Of a stretch of DNA of 64,000 nucleotides, positions 24,576 through 37,000 are shown one piece after another. The notes beneath the pieces are model-generated. The model saw only the letters and a list, made by a program, of their open reading frames with translations. It searched no databases and was not told the origin of the DNA. The stretch is from a virus: positions 62,001 to 126,000 of the IMG/VR virus record IMGVR_UViG_3300032325_000466; one strand, written 5' to 3'. Every line of letters begins with the position of its first letter. The stretch's first letter is position 1. The position numbers and the translations under genes were made by a program.

Positions 24576-27500
24576 ATGGCAACCTCCTCGCGACAATCAT
24601 CATTATTTGGCGTAAACGATTGGAAGGCAATATATCAGACCTTTCGTCAAGCTGACTTCAAAAGCTATGACTATGAGACTCTTAGAAAAAGTTTCATAGA
24701 CTATCTACGCACCTACTACCCTGAAACATTCAATGACTATATTGAGAGTAGCGAATTTATTGCGCTACTAGATGTTATGGCGTTCATGGGTCAAGGTCTT
24801 GCGTTTCGTAACGATCTTAATGCCCGCGAAAACTTTATTGATACTGCTGAACGCAGAGATAGCGTTATCAAATTAGCAAACTTAGTTAGCTACAACCCAA
24901 AAAGAAACATAGCAGGACAGGGATATATAAAAGTTAATACTATCCAAACAACAGAAAATCTTACTGATTTGAATGGGTTTAATTTGAGTAACTTACCTGT
25001 GCTTTGGAATGATCCAGTTAATGTGAATTGGTTAGAACAATTTAATACTATCATTAATGCAGCACTGATTAATGTGCAACGAGTTGGTCGTCCAGGAAAT
25101 AGTCAGACTCTACTAGGTATTAAAACAGACGAATATACACTTGCTATTCCTCCAGGTAACTTGCCCGTTATTCCATTTACATCACAAGTAGATGGTATTA
25201 ATATGAATTTTGAACTTGTAAGTGTAACCAGCGTTGATGAAGATTATGTATATGAAATACCACCTGCCCCATCAGGTAGATTTAACATGGTATATCGTAA
25301 TGATAAGTTGGGTTATGGTAGCCCCAATACAGGGTTCTTCTTTTACTTTAAACAGGGCACACTAACTAATTATGATTTTAATTTACCCCAACAGATATCA
25401 AATCAAGTAGTAGAGATTGGCAACATTCAAGGTATTAATAACACCGATACTTGGTTATATCAATTAAGCGCCGACAATGGAAATCAAACACTTTGGAAAG
25501 AAGTAGCCAGCGTATATGCAGACGCTCAACTACAAACAGAGTCTAGTTATAAGAAAATATTTTCTGTTATATCAAGATTTAATGACCAAGTTGCTTATTC
25601 ATTTGGTGACGGTGTATTTTCAGAAATCCCAGTTGGACCCTTTCGCTCATATGTTCGCGCCGGCAATGCGCTTACTTATACTATCGATCCAACTGAAATG
25701 CAAGGTATTTCAGTAACAATTAGCTATATTAGCAGAACAGGTAGAATAGAATCTCTGACGATTGGACTAGAACTACAACTTCCCGTAACCACAGCATTAG
25801 CTAGAGAATCATTGGCTGAAATCAAACTGCGAGCACCTGCCCGTTACTATACACAGAACCGTATGGTCAATGGTGAAGATTATAATAATTTTCCATATAC
25901 TCTATACAGTTCAATTATAAAAAGTAAAGCAATAAATCGTAGCTCAGTGGGAGTTTCAAAAAACTTAGACTTATTAGATCCAACTGGCAAATACAGCAGC
26001 ACAAACTCATTTGCAAATGATGGCGCTCTTTATCAAGATGGTTCAAACGGTGGTATCATAGCTACTGTTAATAATGTAAATGAAATTATTGCTGTTTTAA
26101 CAGACAAAATTTTACTCGCACTATCAGATAATCGTGCCAAACAATATTATCTTCAAAATTACCCAAGATATAATTTGAATCAGGCTTCAGGCGATGGTAT
26201 CGTATATTGGAATACTAGCACTGTAGATACCAATAGTATTACTGGTTATTTTTATAATCAAGTGTCTGGGACTGGTCAAGTGCCTATCCCTATAGGTACA
26301 TTCTCAAGTTATAATGCAAAATATATTACTAAGGGCGCACTAATCAAAGTAACCGCTCCATTAGGTTACTATTTTGATCAAAATCATAGATTGATATCTG
26401 GAATACCAACAACATCCGATATAACATACTATTGGACTACTGTTCTTAATGTTGTTGATGATGGTTATAACTTTGGTGAAGGTAACTTTGCAAATGGTAC
26501 GGGTCCTGTAACATTAAATGGATTCGTTCCAGGAGGCGCTGTCATTACAGTTGTAATACCAGTATTTACCAATGTATTACCAGATGTTGTTATCGCAGAA
26601 GCGATAACTAAAATGGAATTGAATCAAAGTTTCTCGCTACTCTTTAACAACGCACTAACAATTAATCAAATCCGATGGAGTATAGACACTTATAATACTA
26701 CTGGATGGTTCGTGAATTTCTTGAGTCAAGGTGCCGGCAGATATCAAATCTCATACCGCTCAATTAGATATTACTTTGGTAGCGTAGCGGATACTAGATT
26801 TACATTTGAAAATGGACAAGTAATTTATGATCCTTTTACTGGTAAAGTTTTAGCAGACTATGTAAAAGTACTAGAAACAAATACTCAGCCTAATTCTAAT
26901 TATCCTCTAACAACTCCTGTCCCAGTAACCGTAATTGGACAAACAGTAGAAAGTGATGGATATGTAAATGATTTTGAAGTTCAAGTTGCCAGTATTGATG
27001 TTAATGATAGAACAGTAGTTACTGATCCTGATTTCTTTACCACTGTTACAGGGTATGTAACAGGATCTAGTAATATTGGAATATACACTTTCTTTGAATT
27101 GATACAGGACCCAGTAAATTTATCTAGATATCAATTAATACCCACTGATGATGTAGCTTATCAGTATCCAACACAATCAGCGATTGAAGTAGTTAAATAT
27201 GACTACCCATTGGGACAACTATTTTATGCTTACGGTGAAACTGATTCAAATGGGCTATATAATGTATTCTATATTACTGTACAAGATCCTACAGTAACGA
27301 CCCCATATTATATATTAATAGCGCAGCCTCAATATTTAATGAGACCTGGTCGTCAAGGGTTACAATTCCAATATCGTCATAATAGTAATAATACTACTAG
27401 AATTGACCCTGCTACTACCAACATTATTGATTTATATTTGGTAACCCAAGCATATTATACTAGTTATACAAATTGGTTACAAGATACTACAGGTACTGTG

Positions 27501-27983
27501 CCTGAGCCATCAAGACCAACTATCAATGAACTACAGCAAGCATATGGTCAGCTAGACGATTATAAAATGTTGACTGATAGTCTTATATTAAATAGTGTAT
27601 ACTTTCAGCCACTATTTGGAACAAAGGCTGAGGCTCAATTGCAAGGAACAGTTAAAGTTATTAAGGCTCTGAATACTAGTGCAAGTGATAGTGAAATTCG
27701 TAGTGCGATATTATCTGCAATGAATGACTATTTCTCAATTAATAATTGGAATTTTGGGGACACATTTTATTTCTCTGAGCTAAGTGGGTACTTGCATACT
27801 ACATGCGGTGAACTAGTTAGCTCAGTAGTATTAGTGCCAAATGACCCTACAATGTCGTTTGGAGACTTATATGAGATAAAATCAGCCCCATATGAAATTT
27901 TCGTTAATGGTGCAAATGCTAACGATGTAATCGTTATTGCTGCATTGACCCCGGCTCAGCTACAGATAAGTACTAATAGATAA
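24576..27983 (+). CDS. gp6: Baseplate wedge protein (gp6-like, J family)
   Basis: A 1135-residue wedge protein that forms the inner ring of the baseplate as a dimer. The highly conserved N-terminus is clear: DFKSYDYETLRKSFIDYLRT, YPETFNDYIESSEFIALLDV, AFRNDLNARENFIDTAERRD and LVSYNPKRNIAGQG. The C-terminal section with IRSAILSAMNDYFSINNWNF and GDTFYFSELSGYL is the second family landmark. It is much longer than T4 gp6 (660 residues), with a beta-rich insertion in the middle (roughly 450-950). It precedes the giant baseplate protein by 19 bases. Confidence 0.92.
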   Translation: MATSSRQSSLFGVNDWKAIYQTFRQADFKSYDYETLRKSFIDYLRTYYPETFNDYIESSEFIALLDVMAFMGQGLAFRNDLNARENFIDTAERRDSVIKLANLVSYNPKRNIAGQGYIKVNTIQTTENLTDLNGFNLSNLPVLWNDPVNVNWLEQFNTIINAALINVQRVGRPGNSQTLLGIKTDEYTLAIPPGNLPVIPFTSQVDGINMNFELVSVTSVDEDYVYEIPPAPSGRFNMVYRNDKLGYGSPNTGFFFYFKQGTLTNYDFNLPQQISNQVVEIGNIQGINNTDTWLYQLSADNGNQTLWKEVASVYADAQLQTESSYKKIFSVISRFNDQVAYSFGDGVFSEIPVGPFRSYVRAGNALTYTIDPTEMQGISVTISYISRTGRIESLTIGLELQLPVTTALARESLAEIKLRAPARYYTQNRMVNGEDYNNFPYTLYSSIIKSKAINRSSVGVSKNLDLLDPTGKYSSTNSFANDGALYQDGSNGGIIATVNNVNEIIAVLTDKILLALSDNRAKQYYLQNYPRYNLNQASGDGIVYWNTSTVDTNSITGYFYNQVSGTGQVPIPIGTFSSYNAKYITKGALIKVTAPLGYYFDQNHRLISGIPTTSDITYYWTTVLNVVDDGYNFGEGNFANGTGPVTLNGFVPGGAVITVVIPVFTNVLPDVVIAEAITKMELNQSFSLLFNNALTINQIRWSIDTYNTTGWFVNFLSQGAGRYQISYRSIRYYFGSVADTRFTFENGQVIYDPFTGKVLADYVKVLETNTQPNSNYPLTTPVPVTVIGQTVESDGYVNDFEVQVASIDVNDRTVVTDPDFFTTVTGYVTGSSNIGIYTFFELIQDPVNLSRYQLIPTDDVAYQYPTQSAIEVVKYDYPLGQLFYAYGETDSNGLYNVFYITVQDPTVTTPYYILIAQPQYLMRPGRQGLQFQYRHNSNNTTRIDPATTNIIDLYLVTQAYYTSYTNWLQDTTGTVPEPSRPTINELQQAYGQLDDYKMLTDSLILNSVYFQPLFGTKAEAQLQGTVKVIKALNTSASDSEIRSAILSAMNDYFSINNWNFGDTFYFSELSGYLHTTCGELVSSVVLVPNDPTMSFGDLYEIKSAPYEIFVNGANANDVIVIAALTPAQLQISTNR

Positions 27984-28002
27984 TATTTTTTAGAGAGTTA
28001 AG

Positions 28003-31000
28003 ATGGCAACTAGAATCCGCACACTGAATTTTTTACCAGACATATTTAGAACCCCTACCAATTCACAATTTTTGGGAGCTACCCTAGATCAAATAGTTGA
28101 TCAGCCCAATACGATGAAGATAGAGGGTTATGTTGGTAGTAAGTTTGGTTATGGAGTGAATGCTAAAGATTATTATGTCGTTGAACCTACTAAAACAAGA
28201 ACAGATTATCAGTTAGAGCCAGGTGTAGTTTTTACTAAAAAAGATACTTCAACCGCACAAGATTTTATTAGCTATCCTGGTATAGTAGATGCACTAAAGC
28301 TAGCTGGTGGCGTTACAAACAATAACGATAGATTGTTTAACAGTCAATTTTATTCATGGGACTCATTTACTAATTTAGATCCTCTTATCAACTACACACA
28401 ATACTATTGGATAAGTGACACCGCATTTCCAGCAGTTACTGTTTCAACTAATACAGTGTATAATAGCGGTGCATATGTAGTTACTAGTTTGCCAACCGGG
28501 TATGAAATAACTAGTGACACTGATCCAGTTGGATCTATTAATCCATCTATTACTTTACTACGCGGCGGAGTGTATACTTTTCAAGTTAGCCAAGCTACTC
28601 AATTTTGGATTCAAGGTCAACCAGGAATTACCGGTTATGATCCCGCTCAACCCAATATGCAAACACGAGATGTATTTGGCGTAACAAATAATGGGGCTAA
28701 TGTTGGATTAGTAACTTTTGCAGTACCTTATAAAGATGCACAAGATCAGTATATCTTTTCAGGAAATAATTTAGTTGATGTTGTATCTGATATACCATAT
28801 GATCAGATTAATGGTAAGTTGTTAAGTGAAATTGGCAACATCGATGGATTAACTTCACTTGAAGGTAAAACCGTTATGTTTTATGGTGACGTAAGTGCAA
28901 GTACTTACTTTTATCAAATTACATATACTGCAGGTCCTACCCCAACAGATCCTATTATTATATTAGTACCAACAGTTGGTATCCCCGTTAACGAAAAGAT
29001 AACTGCAACATCAGGTACTACATATATAGGAAGAAACTTTTATCGAAGCCCTGCCGGGCTGATCACTATAATACCTTATCTAAGTTCTCTACTAGATACG
29101 CTATATTATCAAGACGGAACTAATCCACTCCAAGTAGGTGTGATTAATCTTATTGAAAGTAACTTCACTGATATATTGGATGTTGATACTATTATAGGTA
29201 AAAAAACATACACCTCTCCCAATGGTGTAGTATTTACTAATGGATTAAAAGTAAGTTTTAGCGGAAATATAACTCCCGCTAGTTATAGTAATAATGAATA
29301 CTATGTTCAGGGTGTGGGGACTGCAATTAGCTTAATTCCTGTTACAGCGTTGGCTGTACCTGAATCATTTACTAAACAAAGTGCATCATATATACCATAT
29401 GATACAACTCCATATGATACAAAAAACTACGATGCCCAACTTTATGTACCAATCGATCAAGACTACATCACTATATCTAGAGATAGTATAGATAAAAATC
29501 CATGGTCAAGAAGTAATCGTTGGTTTCATACAGATGTTATTAACGCAACTGCTCAATACAATAATGATCCTACTATTGTCGATAGATATGCTACACAAGC
29601 TAACAAAGCTAAACGACCAATCATAGAATTTTATCCTAACTTAGGACTATTCAATAGTGGTATCGTAGGAAAAGCTCCCGTAGATTTTATTGATATTAGA
29701 ACTACAGACGCATTTAATCAAGTAGCCGGTCAAATAATTTATTATCCAGATGTAGCAGTGTTCACCTCAGAAACCGCTATTATTGCCGCTGCGACTTCAG
29801 CAACTTCTACTACGATACAAATTAATTCTAGCAGTATATTACCAGGATCAGGATCATTTGCAGTAGGTCAGTATATTACTGATTCTACCAATGTATTACC
29901 ATATAACACAACAATCTCTGCAATTTCTGGTACTACTGGAGTATTGACTATTACCGTAGAATGGCCCAATCCTGATACTATTGTCCCAACTGGGCCAGCT
30001 TCCCTTGTAGCTAACCCCAGCCCTAATGATAACTACGCTATCTTTGATGGCGCTAGAATTGTTTTTACAAACGATACTAATATTAATGTTAGAAATAAAA
30101 TATATGTAGCTAGATTTTCAATCATAATTCCTAATGTACAAACGGTTATTACGCTTACTGAAGCAGACGATGGCTTAGTTTTACCCAATGAACAAACAGT
30201 TGCTTATAAAGGATACTATAATCAAGGAAAAGGTTGGTACTTTGACGGATTAAATTGGTACGAAGCGCAACAAAAAATAACTGTAAATCAGCCCCCACTG
30301 TTTGATATTTTTGACGGAGATAATATAAGCTTAGGCAATCCCGAAGTATATGCAGGTACTTCCTTTAAGGGAAATAAATTATTTGCATATGCAATTGGTT
30401 CAGGAACTAATGATCCAATCTTGGGGTTTCCACTTAAGTATGTTACAATCGGTGGCTTAGTAGGAGACATAAGTTTTGATGTGTCACTAAACTCTGATAC
30501 TTTTAATTATGTCAGAGGTTCTAAGTCAATCACACAAAAAGTTAATACAGGTTATGTATATAACTACAGTGATATTGATACATATGCAAGACAATTGGGT
30601 TGGCAAACCGCAGTTGCGCCTAGCAGACAATATCAACTATTTTCAGCAGACTATGACAAAACACTTTTAACCCAACAATCTACTGTTGATCCTCTTTACC
30701 CTGATACTACCACGACTAGAAATGTTTTTGTAGTTGAGTGTGATATCGCTGCCGATCTTACAAGTATTTGGCCTTATCTACAAGTTTCTAGAAATAATGA
30801 TATATTGGCACCCACTCAATACACTAGTATAGTTTCGGATACTACCACTACTGTAATTATTGATGTTGATGAGCCATTAATTGAAACAGTATATCAGATA
30901 GCAATTCTAAGCAATCAGGTAAGTTCTACCGCGTTTTACCAAATACCTATTAATTTAAATAATAATCCGCTAAACGAAGAAATAACTACTCTTAATGTAG

Positions 31001-34000
31001 GTGATATCAGAGGACAATACCAAAGTATTTTTTACAATAACCCTGATACAACGGGTGAAGTATTTGGGTCTAACAATTATAGAGACTTGGGTAACTTAGT
31101 GCCATGGGGCAATAAAATAATTCAAAACAGTGCATCTTTAGTATTGCCTGGCACTTTCTTAAGAAAGCCTGATCATAATTTAATCTTATCGTTACAATAT
31201 AATAGTCAACAATATATTACCTTTAAGAGTTTACTAATAGATACGGTCAATAATACTGCATACGAAACTTATACTACCCCTGCTAATGCACTAGATGATG
31301 CATTAGATCAAATGACTGCTTCAAAGTTAGAAAGCGGGCCATTCTTTTGGAGTGACATGATACCTTCAAAAGCTGCATACATAACAAATGTATACAGATT
31401 TGCCAACGCATTAGATGTAAGCATTTATCCATTAAGCCAAGTATATAATTTTGAAACTGCTAACTACAATGGTGTTTTGGTTTACTTGACTAGAAATAAT
31501 ATAATTACACAGTTAGTAACAGGAGTTGATTATACTGTTAGTACCACTGCACCAACACTAACTATTGAAACAGATTTATTACCTAACGATTTGATTACTA
31601 TCAAGCAATATAATCAAACATATGGTAGCTATGTACCAAACACTCCTACTAAGTTAGGGTTATATCCTGCGTTTATTCCTAGTGTAATATTAGACGCTAA
31701 TTACGCGCAACCTACATATTTTATTAAAGGACATGATGGTTCATATAATAAGTTATATGGTGAATATATTGACGGAGTACTAACTGATCTTAGAGATCAA
31801 GTCTTACTTGAATTTGAACTTAGAGTTTATAATAACTTAAAATTAAGCAATACTATTCCTATTAGGGATTATGATGTGTTGCCTGGCTTCTTTAGAGATT
31901 CACAATATTCATTCTCAGAAGTATTAAGTATATATGAACAATACTTTTTAAATTGGGTTGGTCAAAATAGAATTGAATATAAACCTCAGGTTTATATTAA
32001 TGGGGACCAATTCACTTATAATTACAATCAATCTGGTAATAAGATCAATCAAGAACAAATCCCAGTTGGTAACTGGCGTGGTGTATACCAATACTTTTAC
32101 GATACAGCTAGTCCAGACACTGCACCATGGGAAATGTTGGGCTTTGCTAATCAACCCACTTGGTGGACTTCTAGATATGGTCCAGCACCATACACTAGTG
32201 ACAACTTAATACTATGGGGCGATCTTGCAGCAGGTATTAATTGGAATAATGGTGATCCAGTTGTTATCCCTCAAGCTGTTAGACCTGAACTATTGCAAGT
32301 ATTACCAGTAGATAGTGCAGGCAATTTAGTATCACCTTTTGTTGCAGTAGTAGGTAATTATGATCAACGCACTTTCAACAATGATTGGCGTGCAGGTGAT
32401 GTTGGTCCTACAGAATTCTCATATCGCAGAAGCAGCAGTTGGCCCTTTGATTTAATGAAAATATTAGCACTAACTAAGCCTGCCAATTTCTTTAATCTAG
32501 GGGTAGACGTTGACAATTACAAATATAGCAAAGAGTTCAACCAATATCTAGTAAACGAAAGAAGCCACTTAGTAATATCTGACATAGAAATTTATGGTAC
32601 GGGCACACCAAAAACCAGTTATATTAACTGGATAGTAGATTATGAAAAGCAAGTGGGCATTGATGCTACTACTAACATCACTACACTACTTGACAATTTA
32701 GATGTAAGACTAGTTTATAGATTGGCCGGATTCAGTGATAAAACTCTGTTAAGATTCTTTGTAGAAAAAGGAACACCCAACAGTACCAACGCATCACTAA
32801 TGATTCCTGATGAAAGCTATGCTGTATTACTTTATGATAACCAACCCTTTGAACAGATTGTATATAGCAGTGTCGTTATACAAAAAACAGTCAATGGTTG
32901 GAAAGTATTTGGTAATTCACAATCTCGTGCGTATTTTACAATTAACCCTCCAAAAATAGATGGTAGATACGATACAATATCAGTTGAAAATTTATCAGTA
33001 CAAGCAGCTAACAACTACCAACTTGATAGAGAAGCTATAATTCCATATGGTACAGAATTTTATAACGCACAAGATGTAAGTCAATTTTTAGCTAGCTATG
33101 GAGCATATCTATCTAGTCAAGGTGTACTATTTGATCAAATTGAATCTGGGCTTCAAGTTAGTTGGAGTCAAATGATAGCCGAATTCTTGTATTGGGCACA
33201 ATCAGGTTGGCAAGTAGGCAGTATCGTTAATATAAACCCTGCTGCTAATCTTATTTCAATCAACCAAGAAAGCGCAATTGTACAGCCATTAACTTTACAG
33301 CGACAAAACTTTGTTCTGAATCAAAATCTATATCCAATTCAATCAATTGATCTATCTGTAGTTAGAGATGGTACACTGTTCACTGCTCAAACACTGAATC
33401 GAGGTGACACTGTAGCATATGGTCAGTTTAATATGAGTGCTATTGAGCATGGTATCGTGTTTGATAATGTAACACTGTTCAATGATGTCATTTACAATCT
33501 AGTTACTGGATTAAGACAAAACCGTATATTTTTACGAGGCACTAAAAGTGCTGAATGGAACGGTACATTGGATGCCCAAGGCTTTATACTCAACCAAGAC
33601 AACATCAACGAATGGAGTAAAGAAACAAAGTACACGACAGGTGAAATCGTCAAGTTTAAAAATAAGTATTGGGTAGCTCTAGCCAAGTTGCAAGCATCAG
33701 AAACTTTCCAAGAACAATTTTGGAAACGCACGGACTACAATGAAATACAAAAAGGTCTGCTACCTAATTCAAGCACTAGGTCTTATGAAAGCACACTGTA
33801 TTATGATACAAACTATGCTAATCTAGAACAAGACGCAGACTTGCTAAGTTTCTCTTTAATTGGTTACAGACCAAGAGATTACTTAGCAGTTGCCGATTTA
33901 ACTGATATTACTCAAATTAATGTTTATAAAAACCTGATAAAAGAAAAGGGTACTAGAACTGCTATCAATACCTTTAAGGGCGCGTCGTTAGCACAAGGTG

Positions 34001-37000
34001 ATATCAACTATGATGTATATGAAAATTGGGCAATTAAGAGTGGTGAATTTGGTGGTGTACTCAATAATAATTTCATAGACTTTAGACTCAACCAAAATCA
34101 ACTTACTGGTAATCCTAGCATTGTTGGTCTAACTACCGGTGTATTTACTGATGGCGTACAGCAAGAAGTTCCGCTATACTCAGTGTTCAACTATGGTAGA
34201 CCAGTTACTGATCCAAATGTATTAGCTACATTACCAACTGATACTCCTGATAAATTATTCCCAAGTGCTGGATACCCAAATTTCAATGATGTTAAAACTT
34301 ACTCATATTTTTATTCAGGACTAAACAATGCAGTAGTTCCCCTATCACGCTTATATGTGGGAGAATATTTATGGGTAGCAGACTTTAAGGGCACATGGCA
34401 AGTGTTCACACCACAGTCAATTAGTCAAGTTATTAATGTAATCAACAATTTAAATAACACAATTACTGTACAGTTTAACGCACCCCATAACCTAGTTAAA
34501 TTTCAGCCATTTGCTATCATCAACTTTAACACAAATATCGATGGCTACTATATTGTAACTTCAGTGCTAGATCCTACTAGAGTAACCGTAACACTATCGC
34601 TTAGTTCAGCTACTCTAAACATTACAGGCACAGGTATTGGAGTTGCATTTACTAGCCAGCGTGTAGGAAAACCTAGCGATATTGCATCGTTTCCTGTAAA
34701 CGATAATGAATTTATCAAAACAAAAGTTTGGGTAGATGAAAATAATGACGGCTCTTGGGCAGTATATCGTAAGAGTTTAAATTATCAATATAAATCAGAA
34801 TTGATTAAAGACGATTCATTTACATTTGGTAGTGCAGTAGCTTATACAAGTGACTTAGGTTATTTAATTAGTGACGCTAGCTTAGGTGAAGTGTATAGAT
34901 ATACATACAACTCAGTATTTGCTAGATATGATCTAACACAAACCTTAGTGGGAGCTACAACATTTGGTACTACTATTGGTTATGCTGGCTCTATATTTGC
35001 GATATCTCAGCCTACTGGTGTAACTACTAATGATAGAATAGTTAGCGTTTATAACCTAGTAACAAATACATTAACTAATGCATTACAATTAATTCAAACA
35101 ATTACTGCACCCTCTGGTATTACAAATTGGGGAAGAGCTATCACAGTGTCAGGTGATCAACAATGGTTATACATTGGTGGTTACGAACAAAATGTAGTGT
35201 ATGCATACAAGTTTAATGCTACTACCGATGAATATGATCATGTAGCTACAATCGCGCTATCTACATCGGAGACAGGTGATAACTTTGGTTATTCTCTATC
35301 AACCAACTATTATGGTAATACTTTAGTAGTGGGAGCACCTGGTGAAAACTATAACGCTACTACAGATAATTGGGGATACACTTATGTATTCAATAGATTA
35401 TCACAAACATTTGAATTTCAATTTGATCAAGCACCATCATTTACACTAGCATTTACTCCAACCACAGTGTCAGTTGCAGTTAATGGTACCGCATTGGAAG
35501 CTACTGAATACACGCTTATTGGTAATGTTGTTTCTATTACTAAATCACTAAACACTGGTGATATCATAATAGTAAGTGGAAATCAGTTTGTACTAATGCA
35601 AGAATTGACTACACAAAATCAGCCAAGAATAGGTGTTCAGTTTGGCTATAGCTTAGATACTAATAACTATGGTACAGAAATCTTAGTAGGCGCTCCCTTT
35701 GAAGTAAACGCTAGCAATCAAGAGGGTGCAGTTTATAGATATACTACTTCGGGCGGTGCATATGGTTACATAATTGGTAGCAAAGAATGTTATGTATACG
35801 ATACTACTAACATATTGATTAATGGGTATCAGGTAACAGTACCAGCAGGTGATGCAGCATCTACCGCTAGCGCAATCAACGCGGCAAAAATTACAAATGT
35901 TACTGCCTCTGCCGCGGATAATATACTAACCATTAGACTAGTAAATGTTAAACTGGCTTTAATGAATGATAAACTAAATCTACAAGTACTACAGACTAAC
36001 ATACTAGATCAATTGGGTATAACTGTTTATACACAAACACAAACAATTAATGATCCAAACCAACAGAGTAGAACCCAGTTTGGTACTGCGGTAAGATTCA
36101 ACGAGTTGGGTTCATTTGTAGTCAGCGCACCAGTTGCAGCAAGATACGCTCACACTACATTTGACATGACTGATGATGAGAATTTTGACAACGATACTCT
36201 GTTTGATAATAATACTACTCAGTGGGTAGATAGATTTATAAATGCCGGTGCTGTATACATGTATGACTACTTAAGCGTGTATAATGAGAATTTACACAAT
36301 GTAGGTAAATTCGTTTACGCTCAAAGTGTAAATGCCCTAAATGAAAATTACGGAGCACAACCATATTATGGTACTGCATTAGACTTTAATAGTAATAATG
36401 TTATCGTAGGTACTCCTGGATTTAAACCCGGCACTACTAATGGCCAAGTTGTTGTTTATGATAACAGCACTGGTGTACAGAACTGGGCAACATATCGTTA
36501 CTCTGCTCCAGTAGTAGATACCGGCGCTATACAGAATGTACAGCTATACAGCGCGATTACTAACAATACCCTTGAAAATCTTGACTACATCGACCCACTA
36601 CAGGGCAAGATATTGGGTGTAGTAAGAGAAAACTTAGATGTAGTGTCTAATGCTGACCCAGCAGTTTATAATTCATCTACTGCTAACAATCAAGGTGCTA
36701 TAGTATGGGGAGAACGTCAACTAGGTCAATTATGGTATAACACTTCTACTACTAGATTTGTCAATTATCATCAAAACGATTCGGTAACTTATAACAGCCA
36801 GTGGTGGGGTAGAGTATTCCCAGGCAGTAATGTACAGGTATTAAGTTGGATTACCAGTGATCAGCTACCAGTTAACTACAGTGGTCCAGGTACTCCTTAC
36901 GATATAACATCCTATAGTATTGAATACACTACTAACTCAACTGGTGCTCTAGTTCCTGTATATTACTATTGGGTTAGAAATACTAACATAATCTTTAGTA

